Assembly (NCBI GenBank): GCA_938009745.1
Contig: CALLII010000021.1
Coordinates: forward strand, 1 to 41,917
Direction: 5' to 3'
From: an uncultured Flavobacteriales bacterium
GTDB lineage: Bacteria; Bacteroidota; Bacteroidia; Flavobacteriales_D; CAJJDF01
DNA length: 41,917 nt
Below, piece after piece: positions 26,063 to 34,985 of this stretch (its first letter is position 1; each line of letters begins with the position of its first letter). The notes beneath the pieces are model-generated. The model searched no databases. It was given only the letters and a program-made list of their open reading frames with translations, and was not told where the DNA came from. The position numbers and the translations under genes are program-made.

Positions 26063-26782
26063 ATGAAAGCACCTAACCTAAAAAGAGAGACTCGATATGG
26101 AGTTCCTGCTGCAGATCAAGTTCTATACAACAGAAACTATGTACTAGGATATTCCTATTATTTTAGACAAGCTAAATGGGCATTAGAAATTGTAGATTCA
26201 ACAAAATCAGATACGGTCAGAGCAGATAATTTTCGGCCAGATTATAGAATACCAGAAAGATTTAGAGCAGATTTAGCAGATTACTCCAGTACTGGATTTG
26301 ATAGAGGTCATTTGGTTTCTAGTGCAAATCAAATTGGTAGTGACATCCAAAATAGCGAAACTTTTTTATTGAGTAACATGTCACCTCAGCATCCTAAATT
26401 CAACAGAAAAGTATGGAAAGAACTTGAAGGTGAAACCAGAAGGCTTAATCTTGGTAAGAAAGTACTTGAAACCTATGTTATCTCTGGTCCTCTTTTCTTT
26501 TTTGATCAAGAAGTATTTATGATTGGCTCTAAGAATGATAATGGAGTTACTCTCCCAATTCCTCATGCATTTTTTAAATCTATTCTAGTTGAAACAAATA
26601 CTGGAGCTCTTAAAATGTGGTCGTTTATTATTCCAAATGAAGACATAAAAGACTCAATACCATTGGATTCCTTCCAAGTAAAAACTAGCACAATAGAAAA
26701 AATATCTGGACTATTTCTCTGGGAAAGCCTTGTTGGAACAAAAATAAAAAGAGAAAAAGGAAGAATTAGAAAAATGTGGTAA
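26063..26782 (+). CDS. DNA/RNA non-specific endonuclease (NUC family)
   Basis: A 239-residue beta-beta-alpha metal nuclease. The active site is FDRGHL with Asp80, Arg81, Gly82 and catalytic His83. SNMSPQHPKFNR supplies the metal-binding Asn, and KVWKELE follows as in the family. It cleaves single- or double-stranded nucleic acid without sequence preference. Oddly, the protein starts MKAPNLKRETRYG with no signal peptide, and an in-frame stop 13 bases upstream of the ATG rules out a longer N-terminus. Most relatives are secreted. It begins 17 bases after nhaA. No inhibitor gene is adjacent. Confidence 0.88.
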   Translation: MKAPNLKRETRYGVPAADQVLYNRNYVLGYSYYFRQAKWALEIVDSTKSDTVRADNFRPDYRIPERFRADLADYSSTGFDRGHLVSSANQIGSDIQNSETFLLSNMSPQHPKFNRKVWKELEGETRRLNLGKKVLETYVISGPLFFFDQEVFMIGSKNDNGVTLPIPHAFFKSILVETNTGALKMWSFIIPNEDIKDSIPLDSFQVKTSTIEKISGLFLWESLVGTKIKREKGRIRKMW

Positions 26783-26838
26783 CTAAAATTCTTATTATGA
26801 GTATAAAAGTCATTACATCTATATACTATTAAAGAATC

Positions 26839-28584
26839 ATGAAAAAATCATTTCTTCTTACTATTGTTACTTTTTACTTTTCATTATCTATATACAGCCA
26901 ATCGAATTATTACATCAATCAACAAACTGGTTCGGATTTAAACAATGGATTAACTTCATCAACACCTTTTAAAACGGTAAAACATTACACCAAAACTAGT
27001 AATGGATTTATCACTGCTGGTGATTCAATTTTTTTAATGGGTGAATTTTCTAACGATAGTTATAATGCTTCTTATTCGTACTCAGGAATACTTGACGCAC
27101 ATTTATGGCATGCAGAAAACACTATTTATATCAATAATGTTAATGGAAATGCAAGTAATTACATTACTTTTTTACCTTATGATGCAACTACTAAACTAAA
27201 AGGAGATGGCGCTAATATTTTTAGAGTTCAAAATTCATCTTACATAAATATAGTAGGTTTTGAAATAGAAGGAGAAGTTACTCGAATTCCTCTATCTACA
27301 GCTTTTGCAGTTCAGTTCATTTATCAAGAGTCAACTTCTATTGACCCTCTTAATCCGTTAGCAGGAGAGGTGATTTACAGAGTACAACCAGGAACTCCTA
27401 AATCAGTAATTGATACTTCAACATATCCTTTATTGAATAATATTAAAAGACCTTCTTATACTGATACTAGAGGAATGTATTTGAGTAATGTAAATCATAT
27501 AAATATTAAACAAAATAATATTCACCACATGCCAGGAGGCGGGCTACGAGTTTCGGAGTGTGAATATATCACGATAGAAGAAAATGAAGTTCATTATAAC
27601 TCATTACGCTCTTATTCAGGAACTCATGGACTTGTGGTCACAAAAGCCACAAGCACTGATACTTTATCTGGATATAAAATATGGATAGTAAGAAACAAAG
27701 TACATCACAACTACAATGAAGTATTTTCTTGGGCTCCAACAAAAACAATTATTACTCCTCATTTGGATGAAGGAAAAGGAATTTCTATGCAAAGAAATCA
27801 AGTAAGTAACGGTTGGGTAAATGGTAGAATATTAATTGCAAACAACCTTTGCTACTGGAATGGATTTAGCGGAGTACATAGTAATGATGGGGATAGAATG
27901 GATTTTATTAATAATACGTGTTACATGAATTCATACACAGGTACTGTTACCGATACTTTTGAAAACGCCAATAATATTGGAATTAGCAGTAGTGATGGTG
28001 ATGGCATGAGAATGATAAATAATATTATTGTTGTAGATAATAATGTTGGTGGATATGCACTTTCATCTAAAAACAATCCTGGGCTTGTGGTAAGAAACAA
28101 TTTAGTATTGGGATTAAATGGAGGGACTTTAAGAGCAGATCCTGATGTGACCACAGTTGAAGTAAATACATTAAATTCAGATCCTCAATTCAATAATCCA
28201 GTCGGTTTTGATTTCTCATTAAAATCTACTTCACCTGCCATTGGGTATGCTGATACTACTTTTGCTCAAGCAAAGGATTATTTAAACTTTATAAGAGATA
28301 ACAACCCAGATGCTGGAGCACTAGAATTTGGTGCAACTACCTCATTATTAAAGTTAGTAGAAACAAATTTCGTAGCTTATCCTAATCCATTTAACTATCA
28401 ATTATTTATCGAAACTGAAGTAAAAATAAACTCTATTGAAGTTTATGACTTAATGGGTAAAAAGGCAAATGTAAGCTGGAATAAAATAAACGAAAATGAA
28501 GTTAAAATAAATACAGAGAATTTAATCTCTGGAATATATTTAATATTGATAAATAATTCTGCTCGAATTGTTGTTAAAAATTAA
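26839..28584 (+). CDS. secreted right-handed beta-helix protein with T9SS type A sorting domain
   Basis: A 581-residue secreted protein. A signal peptide (about 1-20, ending SIYSQS) is followed by a pectate-lyase-like region (YYINQQTGSDLNNGLTSSTP) that introduces a parallel beta-helix. The helix has Asn-rich repeats such as INNTCYMN, MINNIIVVDNN and VVRNNLVLG (about 110-470). The C-terminal 80 residues are a Por-type sorting domain (VAYPNPFN, EVYDLMGK, LISGIYLILI), which directs export by the type IX system and often attachment to the surface. It may be a polysaccharide lyase or binding protein, but catalytic residues could not be identified. Its end overlaps the convergent hydrolase gene by 11 bases. 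Confidence 0.88.
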   Translation: MKKSFLLTIVTFYFSLSIYSQSNYYINQQTGSDLNNGLTSSTPFKTVKHYTKTSNGFITAGDSIFLMGEFSNDSYNASYSYSGILDAHLWHAENTIYINNVNGNASNYITFLPYDATTKLKGDGANIFRVQNSSYINIVGFEIEGEVTRIPLSTAFAVQFIYQESTSIDPLNPLAGEVIYRVQPGTPKSVIDTSTYPLLNNIKRPSYTDTRGMYLSNVNHINIKQNNIHHMPGGGLRVSECEYITIEENEVHYNSLRSYSGTHGLVVTKATSTDTLSGYKIWIVRNKVHHNYNEVFSWAPTKTIITPHLDEGKGISMQRNQVSNGWVNGRILIANNLCYWNGFSGVHSNDGDRMDFINNTCYMNSYTGTVTDTFENANNIGISSSDGDGMRMINNIIVVDNNVGGYALSSKNNPGLVVRNNLVLGLNGGTLRADPDVTTVEVNTLNSDPQFNNPVGFDFSLKSTSPAIGYADTTFAQAKDYLNFIRDNNPDAGALEFGATTSLLKLVETNFVAYPNPFNYQLFIETEVKINSIEVYDLMGKKANVSWNKINENEVKINTENLISGIYLILINNSARIVVKN

Positions 28585-29401
28585 GCACTTCAGCTAACAC
28601 TTCTTCATTCCAGAGCATTCGATAATGCCCAATGTTTATAAAGGAAATTAATTTAGAATTAGGAAATTTCTTGTGTAATTCTGCAGATTTTTCGAAAGGA
28701 ATAATCTTGTCATTTTCGTCATGAATTAATAACAATTCATTGAATTGTACTTTTTCTAACCTATTGTCAACCCTCATTTCTTTTAGCGTATGTCCTGCTA
28801 GTTTTTGGATGTAATTCTCCAATAATTTAAATACTCGTTTATTAAACCCAACTAGTTTTTGAAAATCTATGAACACTTGTTCAATGTCGTTATTTGCTGA
28901 AAGAAATACTAATTTATCTACTTTGTATTCCATTTCTGACAAAGCAAATGCAGTGATTGCAGATCCCATGGAATGGCCTACAACATGAAAAGATTTAGTA
29001 GGTTTTATGAAGTCAATAACCGCTTTAAATGCATCTTTCCCTTGATACATATTGGTGTGTGTTTCTTTATTCTGTGCATGAGCTGGCAAAGTAAAAGCGA
29101 TAATGCGATACTGTGCTAAGTGAGGTAAAAACTGAGTAAAGCATCCAGGATTACTTTCCCAACCATGAACTAAAAACAGTAATTCACCCTCTGGATTACC
29201 CAATTCATAACACGAAATGTTTTCTCCTTCTCTAGCTACTTGAAAATTTTTGGCTTGGTCAAAAAAGGCTTGCTCTTTAGTTCTTATTGTCTTTTTACGG
29301 ACTTTAGAAAAAATATTGACAGCTCTTTTTCCCGCTAATTTTGGCGCTACAAACGACAAAATGTTCAGCCAATATCTATTGAGTAATAAAATGTATTTCA
29401 T
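28574..29401 (-). CDS. alpha/beta hydrolase, TetR-associated
   Basis: A 275-residue alpha/beta hydrolase with the oxyanion segment FLVHGWESNPG (about 76-86), TLPAHAQNKET, the nucleophile elbow GHSMGS with Ser144, an Asp in IHDENDKIIPFE and the His in NIGHYRMLW near the end. The HGWES start resembles hydrolases acting on acyl or ester compounds, but the substrate is unknown. It begins 2 bases after the stop of the TetR regulator gene, so both are expressed from the promoter with the inverted-repeat operator. The substrate or a related molecule may be the TetR ligand (inference). Confidence 0.87.
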   Translation of the reverse strand: MKYILLLNRYWLNILSFVAPKLAGKRAVNIFSKVRKKTIRTKEQAFFDQAKNFQVAREGENISCYELGNPEGELLFLVHGWESNPGCFTQFLPHLAQYRIIAFTLPAHAQNKETHTNMYQGKDAFKAVIDFIKPTKSFHVVGHSMGSAITAFALSEMEYKVDKLVFLSANNDIEQVFIDFQKLVGFNKRVFKLLENYIQKLAGHTLKEMRVDNRLEKVQFNELLLIHDENDKIIPFEKSAELHKKFPNSKLISFINIGHYRMLWNEEVLAEVLNF

Positions 29402-29403
29402 AA

Positions 29404-30000
29404 TTATTGTTTCAGTTCTTTTAATATCAAATTATCTAAATGCTTCATCATAATCTTTAGGTACAACTCATTTTTCATTGTCATTGCAGTAAAAATTCCT
29501 CCCTCAATCAAAGAAAAAATTATGGAAGCGTATTCATTTGGATTTGTCTCTTTTTTAATTTCTTTCTTGTCAATTCCATCTTCCAAAATAACCGAAATAC
29601 TTTCTTGAATTTTAATCACCACTTGCTTTACAGCTTTGTATAATTTAGGATTGGTATTGTTAGCATCTACACCTACATTTAAAATAGGACAGCCACCCAA
29701 TTCTACTTTCGCCAAGTAATGATTTTTGTAAAAATTAGAAATGGCCAGTAACTTTTCCACCGAAGAATCTTCGGTTGCTATAATACTTCCTATTGTTTCC
29801 AACACATAGGATACATTGAAATAAAAAGCATAGTACGCCAAGTCTTCCTTGTTCTTAAAGTTGCCATAAATAGCTCCTTTGGTAAGTCCCGTAGCTTTTG
29901 TAATATCCGACAGACTTGTACCAAAGTAGCCGTTTTTATTAAAAACTGGAGCTACTTTTTGTAGTATAAATTGCTTAGTTCTATCCGATTTTGTAGTCAT
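29404..30000 (-). CDS. TetR/AcrR family transcriptional regulator
   Basis: A 198-residue repressor. The N-terminal helix-turn-helix domain (about 8-55) has the typical FNKNGYFGTSLSDITKATGL and KGAIYGNFKNKEDLAYYAF. The C-terminal domain (about 75-190), which binds the inducer, includes the LGGCPILNVG segment common in one TetR subgroup. The perfect inverted repeat at its promoter suggests it controls itself and the downstream hydrolase. The ligand is unknown. Confidence 0.92.
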   Translation of the reverse strand: MTTKSDRTKQFILQKVAPVFNKNGYFGTSLSDITKATGLTKGAIYGNFKNKEDLAYYAFYFNVSYVLETIGSIIATEDSSVEKLLAISNFYKNHYLAKVELGGCPILNVGVDANNTNPKLYKAVKQVVIKIQESISVILEDGIDKKEIKKETNPNEYASIIFSLIEGGIFTAMTMKNELYLKIMMKHLDNLILKELKQ

Positions 30001-30018
30001 TTATCTTATAATGGAATA

Positions 30019-30026
30019 CAAATATA
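30019..30026 (-). promoter_or_regulatory. -7 promoter box for the tetR-hydrolase operon
   Basis: The minus strand reads TATATTTG, an exact TAnnTTTG match 18 bases before the ATG at 30000. It is immediately downstream, on the minus strand, of the inverted-repeat operator. Confidence 0.55.
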
Positions 30027-30028
30027 GC

Positions 30029-30056
30029 TAAAAATATACCGATTGGTATATTTTTA
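30029..30056 (-). promoter_or_regulatory. TetR operator (perfect inverted repeat)
   Basis: Arms TAAAAATATACC (30029-30040) and GGTATATTTTTA (30045-30056) are perfect complements around a 4-base centre GATT. The core ATACC-GATT-GGTAT resembles known AcrR/TetR sites. It occupies the region between the expected -33 and -7 elements, so bound protein would block RNA polymerase. The adjacent tetR gene is the obvious candidate binder. Confidence 0.8.
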
Positions 30057-30057
30057 A

Positions 30058-30090
30058 TCAAAATAAAATGGAACCCAAAGATTCCATCTC
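30058..30090 (-). terminator. rho-independent terminator after parC
   Basis: On the minus strand ATGGAA and TTCCAT pair (30082-30087 with 30068-30073) around an 8-nt loop, with a weak extension outward, followed by a T-rich tract. It lies about 15 bases after the parC stop and just before the tetR operator. Confidence 0.6.
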
Positions 30091-30102
30091 AATATCAAGT
30101 AT

Positions 30103-32790
30103 CTAAAACAAAGATGCTTGCCCAGCCTCATCAATACTTTTTGGTGGCGGTGGCGGATCATTATCGTCTCCAGTTTCTGTATCAGCTTTTGGAGCTTCTT
30201 CTTTAGCTTCCCCTTTAATCTCCTCATCTACAACTTCTTCCTTTACTTCTGTTTCAAGAGTTGGTTCTGGTTCATAAGGAATTGAATCCAACACATCAAT
30301 AGATTTTACTTTGTAAGTTGTAAGCCTATTCCCTAAAGCTTTCATACCCTTCACAGCTATAAAATCTTCTAGCAATACTTCTTCGTCTTCGCGCTTATTG
30401 GCTCTTCCATCAAACTGAAGATTAATTACTGGTTTCCAATCGGTAGAAGCAATTTCTAAATGAGATTTTGGATGCTCCGAAATAAAAATTACTGGCTTAT
30501 CCGAGTCTTCCAATAAGAATCTTTTCACGTAAAAATATTCTTTCTCTCCATCCCAATAAACAACCGACATTGGTTTCTCTGGATTCCATTTTTCGATATG
30601 AATCATGTCATCAGCAAAGTGAATATTCAAATCAAAAGGATACAATCTGTATTCACCAGCTTGGGTAATTACTAATATTCTATCATCTCCTTTAAACGCA
30701 CCTAAATACTCTCCTCTTTCCTCAACATTCAGTTTTCTTACAATGTCGTCATACCACAATTTACGTGCAGATAAGGTAGAGTCTCCTTGCTCTTTTTGGG
30801 TAACTTTACTTATTAAATTTTTGGTAACTCTATTTCCTTTACTGGCTCTTCCTTTCACGATTAGCTCAGCAAAATCTATGTCTATTTTAAGTTTCTTAAT
30901 ACTTGGCCTTGGTCTCAAAGCAACTTGAACAACCTCACCTTCTCCGTTAGGATTAGCAGTAAAATAATGCACTTTAGAGCCTTTAGTTCCCTTAGTCATA
31001 TCGTACTCCTTGTCCCTAGTAATACTCGTTACATTAAATCGCTTCATGTAAGATGCGCCTGTACTACCATCTTGATAAATCATGTGATAAATAGTACGCT
31101 TGTCCCCTTTTTTCCATACCGCAATATGAAGAATATCTTTTCCAAAAAAGTGCTTATCAGAAGCCTTACTCACTAGCATTACTCCGTCTCTTCTAAAAAC
31201 AATAATGTCACTAATCTCTGAGCAATCTTGTACAAACTCATCTTTCTTAAGTCCGTAACCAGCAAAACCTTCTGCTCTATTTACATAAAGCTTTTTGTTG
31301 GATACAATTACTTTGGTTTTATCTACCTGATCAAAAGTTCGTATCTCTGTTCTTCTCTCCTTCCCAGCTCCGTATTTCTTTTTTAAGTTCTTGAAATACT
31401 CTATTGCATACTCAATCAAGTTATTCAACTTGTCTTTTACCTCTTTAATTTGATCTTCTAAAGACGAGATATAATTATCGGCTTTGTCACCATCATGCTT
31501 TGTAATCCTTCTCATTTTAATCTCAAGAAGTCTTATTACATCATCATTAGTAACTTCTCTCAATAGATGCTTAATATGTGGCTTAAGTAATTTATGAGTT
31601 ACCTCAATTGCCTCCTCATAGGTTTTACCGTCAAAGTCAATATATATCTTATTCTCAATAAATATTTTTTCTAAAGAAGAATAATGCCATTGCTCATTAA
31701 GCTCAGCAAGCTTTATATCAAGCTCCATTTTCAATAACCTCACAGTATCGTCAGTGTTATTTTTAAGCATTTCGTTTACCCCAATAAACTTAGGCGTGTT
31801 ATCTTCAATAATACATGCATTTGGAGATACCGATATTTGGCAATCTGTAAATGCATACAAGGCATCAATCGTTTTATCAGGAGATATTCCTGAGGGCAAA
31901 TGGATTACAATTTCAACCTCTGCGGCCGTGTTATCTTCTACCTTTTTAATCTTGATTTTTCCTTTATCATTCGCCTTTACAATCGAATCAATTAAATTAG
32001 ATGTATTGGTTCCAAAAGGAATTTCATGAATAATTAATGTTTTGGCATCTTCTTTTCTGATTTTAGCTCTTACTCGGATTTTACCTCCTCGCATTCCTTC
32101 GTTATAATCAGTAAAATCGGCCATTCCTCCATTTAAAAAATCAGGAAGAATATTTGTTTTTTTACCTTGCAACACTCTTATCGAAGCATCAATTAGTTCA
32201 ATAAAATTGTGAGGTAATATTTTGGTAGAAAGTCCTACGGCAATTCCTTCAGCTCCTTGTGCCAATAGTAGTGGGAATTTAACTGGTAAATTTACTGGCT
32301 CATTATTTCTACCATCATAAGATTTAACCCATTCGGTCGTTTTACCATTAAACACTACTTCTAATCCAAATTTAGAAAGTCGTGCTTCAATATATCTTGC
32401 GGCTGCAGCTCGGTCACCAGTTAAGGTGTTTCCCCAGTTACCCTGCATATCAATCAATAATTCTTTTTGCCCTAGCTGAACCAAAGCATCTCCAATTGAA
32501 GCATCTCCGTGTGGGTGATATTTCATGGTGTTACCAATAATGTTAGCTACTTTGTTGTAACGCCCATCATCCATTTCCTTCATGGAGTGTAATATCCTTC
32601 TCTGAACTGGTTTTAATCCATCTTCAAGTGAGGGAACAGCTCTTTCCAAAATAACATACGAAGCATAATCCAAGAACCAATCCTTATACATTCCGCTTAC
32701 CGAAATGATGTTGTTGTTTTGGTTCGAAGTATTCTCCCCTTCTGGGTTGTTTTCTTCTGGATTTATATTTTCTAATTCTTCTTCTGCCAT
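30103..32790 (-). CDS. parC: DNA topoisomerase IV subunit A (type IIA topoisomerase A subunit)
   Basis: An 895-residue DNA-cleaving subunit. The winged-helix breakage domain begins near residue 35 and includes GLKPVQRRIL, KYHPHGDASIGDALVQL and the active-site tyrosine Tyr133 in AARYIEARL. A coiled-coil region near 440-490 (SLEDQIKEVKDKLNNLIEY) and a beta-pinwheel-type C-terminal domain (about 510-820) follow. The last 70 residues are an acidic tail ending in a proline run. Topoisomerase IV decatenates daughter chromosomes. I call it ParC and not GyrA because it shares an operon with ParE and shows the Bacteroidota ParC form of the HPHGD motif. It begins directly after the lipoprotein stop. 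Confidence 0.93.
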   Translation of the reverse strand: MAEEELENINPEENNPEGENTSNQNNNIISVSGMYKDWFLDYASYVILERAVPSLEDGLKPVQRRILHSMKEMDDGRYNKVANIIGNTMKYHPHGDASIGDALVQLGQKELLIDMQGNWGNTLTGDRAAAARYIEARLSKFGLEVVFNGKTTEWVKSYDGRNNEPVNLPVKFPLLLAQGAEGIAVGLSTKILPHNFIELIDASIRVLQGKKTNILPDFLNGGMADFTDYNEGMRGGKIRVRAKIRKEDAKTLIIHEIPFGTNTSNLIDSIVKANDKGKIKIKKVEDNTAAEVEIVIHLPSGISPDKTIDALYAFTDCQISVSPNACIIEDNTPKFIGVNEMLKNNTDDTVRLLKMELDIKLAELNEQWHYSSLEKIFIENKIYIDFDGKTYEEAIEVTHKLLKPHIKHLLREVTNDDVIRLLEIKMRRITKHDGDKADNYISSLEDQIKEVKDKLNNLIEYAIEYFKNLKKKYGAGKERRTEIRTFDQVDKTKVIVSNKKLYVNRAEGFAGYGLKKDEFVQDCSEISDIIVFRRDGVMLVSKASDKHFFGKDILHIAVWKKGDKRTIYHMIYQDGSTGASYMKRFNVTSITRDKEYDMTKGTKGSKVHYFTANPNGEGEVVQVALRPRPSIKKLKIDIDFAELIVKGRASKGNRVTKNLISKVTQKEQGDSTLSARKLWYDDIVRKLNVEERGEYLGAFKGDDRILVITQAGEYRLYPFDLNIHFADDMIHIEKWNPEKPMSVVYWDGEKEYFYVKRFLLEDSDKPVIFISEHPKSHLEIASTDWKPVINLQFDGRANKREDEEVLLEDFIAVKGMKALGNRLTTYKVKSIDVLDSIPYEPEPTLETEVKEEVVDEEIKGEAKEEAPKADTETGDDNDPPPPPKSIDEAGQASLF

Positions 32791-33135
32791 TTATTCTTCT
32801 TTATCTTTTAAATAAATTGTATCCAATGGTAAGTCTAATCCATCATAAATTACAAAATATTTTGCCTTCATCATTTTAATCAAATCTTCTTTAGTCAACC
32901 ATTCGTCAGAACTTTTCAGCTCATTCTCTAGGCTATCAATTATTGCAACACTATTCTGAGTAGACACATACTCACCAACAAGTATACCCATAGTCATATC
33001 ATTACTGTCTTTATAATTCAATTTAGACTCCCCAGTTACCCCATCAGAAATCCAAACCTCATCTTTTTTAATATCCGCAGAGCAAGAAAATAAAAACGTC
33101 ATCAAAATAAAAGAAACGAAACTTACTTTTTTCAC
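32791..33135 (-). CDS. small hypothetical lipoprotein in the topoisomerase IV operon
   Basis: A 114-residue protein with signal peptide and lipobox (MKKVSFVSFILMTFLFSCSA, Cys at 18). The mature part is short and acidic (KDEVWISDGVTGESKL, SDEWLTKEDLIKMMKAKYFV, YDGLDLPLDTIYL), and I do not recognise its family. The start codon is GTG. It begins 17 bases after the second GT-C-like gene and ends immediately before the parC ATG, so it is embedded in the operon. Confidence 0.75.
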   Translation of the reverse strand: MKKVSFVSFILMTFLFSCSADIKKDEVWISDGVTGESKLNYKDSNDMTMGILVGEYVSTQNSVAIIDSLENELKSSDEWLTKEDLIKMMKAKYFVIYDGLDLPLDTIYLKDKEE

Positions 33136-33152
33136 TTTTTATAAATTACTTT

Positions 33153-34985
33153 TTACTTGTCAGACACTTTATAAACCTCTGATTTCCCTTTGTAAATAGA
33201 ATAGGGTTTCTGGTTAATATTCCACAAATACACCACTATTTCTACCTCTTTAAATTTAGGTAAATTCTGTAAATATAGCGAGTTCACCCAAGGTTTTTTA
33301 CTCACAACTTTATTTGATAACCAATCTAATTGAAAATACTGATAATTATAAACCTCACCCGTTTCTTTATCTCTTGCTTCAGCTACAACTCTACTTGTAA
33401 AAGGATGTCGTAGAGATTGTATTTCTAGGTTCACTCCTATCATTACAGCATCTACTCCAAGTGAATCATATGTTTGGTGAAGAATCTCGAAAAACTCTTG
33501 ACTAGTTTCTCCATCCAAATGATTTTCTTTTGAATCTAATAATTGTTTAACTGAGGGCTGTTTTCTCTTAAATAAAGCATGTCCACTCATTCGCGACACA
33601 TCTACCGAATCAAACAAATGAACTATATCTTTTATGTAAGGAGAGTTAGTAATTAAATAATCGTAGTACTTCCCAGGATGTGTCTCTGGAATTAAATTCA
33701 TGTTAGAATCGAAAATAGTTTTATTCCAAAACTGAAGTTGATTTGACTTTATACTGTCTCGATATATTTTCTCCGTATAAACAAATATCCTTTGTTCGTC
33801 CCCACCAACTGAGGCTGGATAACCAGTATCTGTGGTCGTATTTTTTACTGTTTCATAAAATCTATCTGGCTGATATCCTGTTTTCCATATAGAAGTGTGA
33901 TCCATATTAAAAGCCAATACAAAATGAATAGGCATAATAAATAATAGCATTGGCAAATATCTCAATAAAGACTTTTGGGTATCGGCAAGGAAACAAACTG
34001 CACCAATAAATAATGGATACAAATACATTCCCACTCTATCTTCGGGATAATTAATTCCCATTATTTTAGCCATCAATATTATTCCGATAACGATTCCTAT
34101 TAGTAAATAGAAAAATAAGTATTCTGATTTAAAAATTGATTTCAATCTATCTTTTAATAAACTAACTAAGAATAAAGCCAAAGCGATAAGCAGTACAAAA
34201 CCTAATGCAAACTGAATCCAGACTTCTTGATTCTCGAAAAGCATAAGCAGTTGAGACTTGATAGTAATTGCCCAAAATCCATCTAACTCTCCGTAATAAA
34301 GCGATCCTTCATTTTTCATTTTGAAAGAAATAATGACAGCAAAATAAGTGAATAAAAGAGTAACTAAAGCTGTTGAACCAAGAACAATAATCGACTTTAA
34401 ATCTGAATAAAATTCTTTGTTTTTAAACACTAAAATTAGCATTACCAAAAACAAAAGAAGCGCCAATGGCAACAAAGACATGTTGGCATACATTGCTAAT
34501 AATAAAGAGATTGAACCCAATATGATACTCCAAAGTGATTTTTTATTGTACAATTGAAATGCAAAATAAATTCCTCCCATAAAAAATGGTATTGACAATC
34601 CATATCCCCTAGAAATAGAGAAAAATTGAACAAAATAAAACCCAAATAACAGGCTTAAATAAAAACCCCATTTGCTGATTTTAGTTGATAGTTGTTGCCC
34701 TATTTTAAAAACAAAAAAAGCATAAGGAATAAATGCCAAAAGATTAACCAAGCGAATATGAAACACAGAATATCCAAAAAATTTATGGACAATACCCGAA
34801 AGCAAAGAGTTTAAAATATGGTTGTTAGCATCTGGATGAGCTCCAGTTAACGGATTAAACGAAAATGGCTGGATATAATAGTAAAATGTAGCTATTTCAT
34901 CATGAGTTACAGGAACGTATATTGCTCTTAAAATCAATATAACAAACACCAAAAAGGCTAATATGGAGTAAATTAATTTATTCAA
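33153..34985 (-). CDS. GT-C-like multi-spanning membrane protein (paralogue 2)
   Basis: A 610-residue membrane protein with about 10-11 helices (roughly 5-365) and a C-terminal soluble domain (about 370-610). The first extracytoplasmic loop has THDEIATFYYYI, an acidic pair where glycosyltransferases of the GT-C fold (ArnT/PMT type, family 39) place the catalytic Asp. HPDANNHILNSLLS and HIRLVNLLAF follow, as in that group. Lipid-linked sugar donors would be usual, but the substrate is unknown. It is homologous over its full length to the next gene upstream (34978-36807). The start is a TTG at 34985 inside the stop of that gene (8-base overlap). Confidence 0.78.
   Translation of the reverse strand: MNKLIYSILAFLVFVILILRAIYVPVTHDEIATFYYYIQPFSFNPLTGAHPDANNHILNSLLSGIVHKFFGYSVFHIRLVNLLAFIPYAFFVFKIGQQLSTKISKWGFYLSLLFGFYFVQFFSISRGYGLSIPFFMGGIYFAFQLYNKKSLWSIILGSISLLLAMYANMSLLPLALLLFLVMLILVFKNKEFYSDLKSIIVLGSTALVTLLFTYFAVIISFKMKNEGSLYYGELDGFWAITIKSQLLMLFENQEVWIQFALGFVLLIALALFLVSLLKDRLKSIFKSEYLFFYLLIGIVIGIILMAKIMGINYPEDRVGMYLYPLFIGAVCFLADTQKSLLRYLPMLLFIMPIHFVLAFNMDHTSIWKTGYQPDRFYETVKNTTTDTGYPASVGGDEQRIFVYTEKIYRDSIKSNQLQFWNKTIFDSNMNLIPETHPGKYYDYLITNSPYIKDIVHLFDSVDVSRMSGHALFKRKQPSVKQLLDSKENHLDGETSQEFFEILHQTYDSLGVDAVMIGVNLEIQSLRHPFTSRVVAEARDKETGEVYNYQYFQLDWLSNKVVSKKPWVNSLYLQNLPKFKEVEIVVYLWNINQKPYSIYKGKSEVYKVSDK

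Noticed and set aside
32480-32530. Alanine in ParC at the position of the quinolone-relevant serine (HPHGDAS)
   Set aside because: As far as I recall, this is the normal residue in Bacteroidota ParC, so it is not evidence of a resistance mutation.
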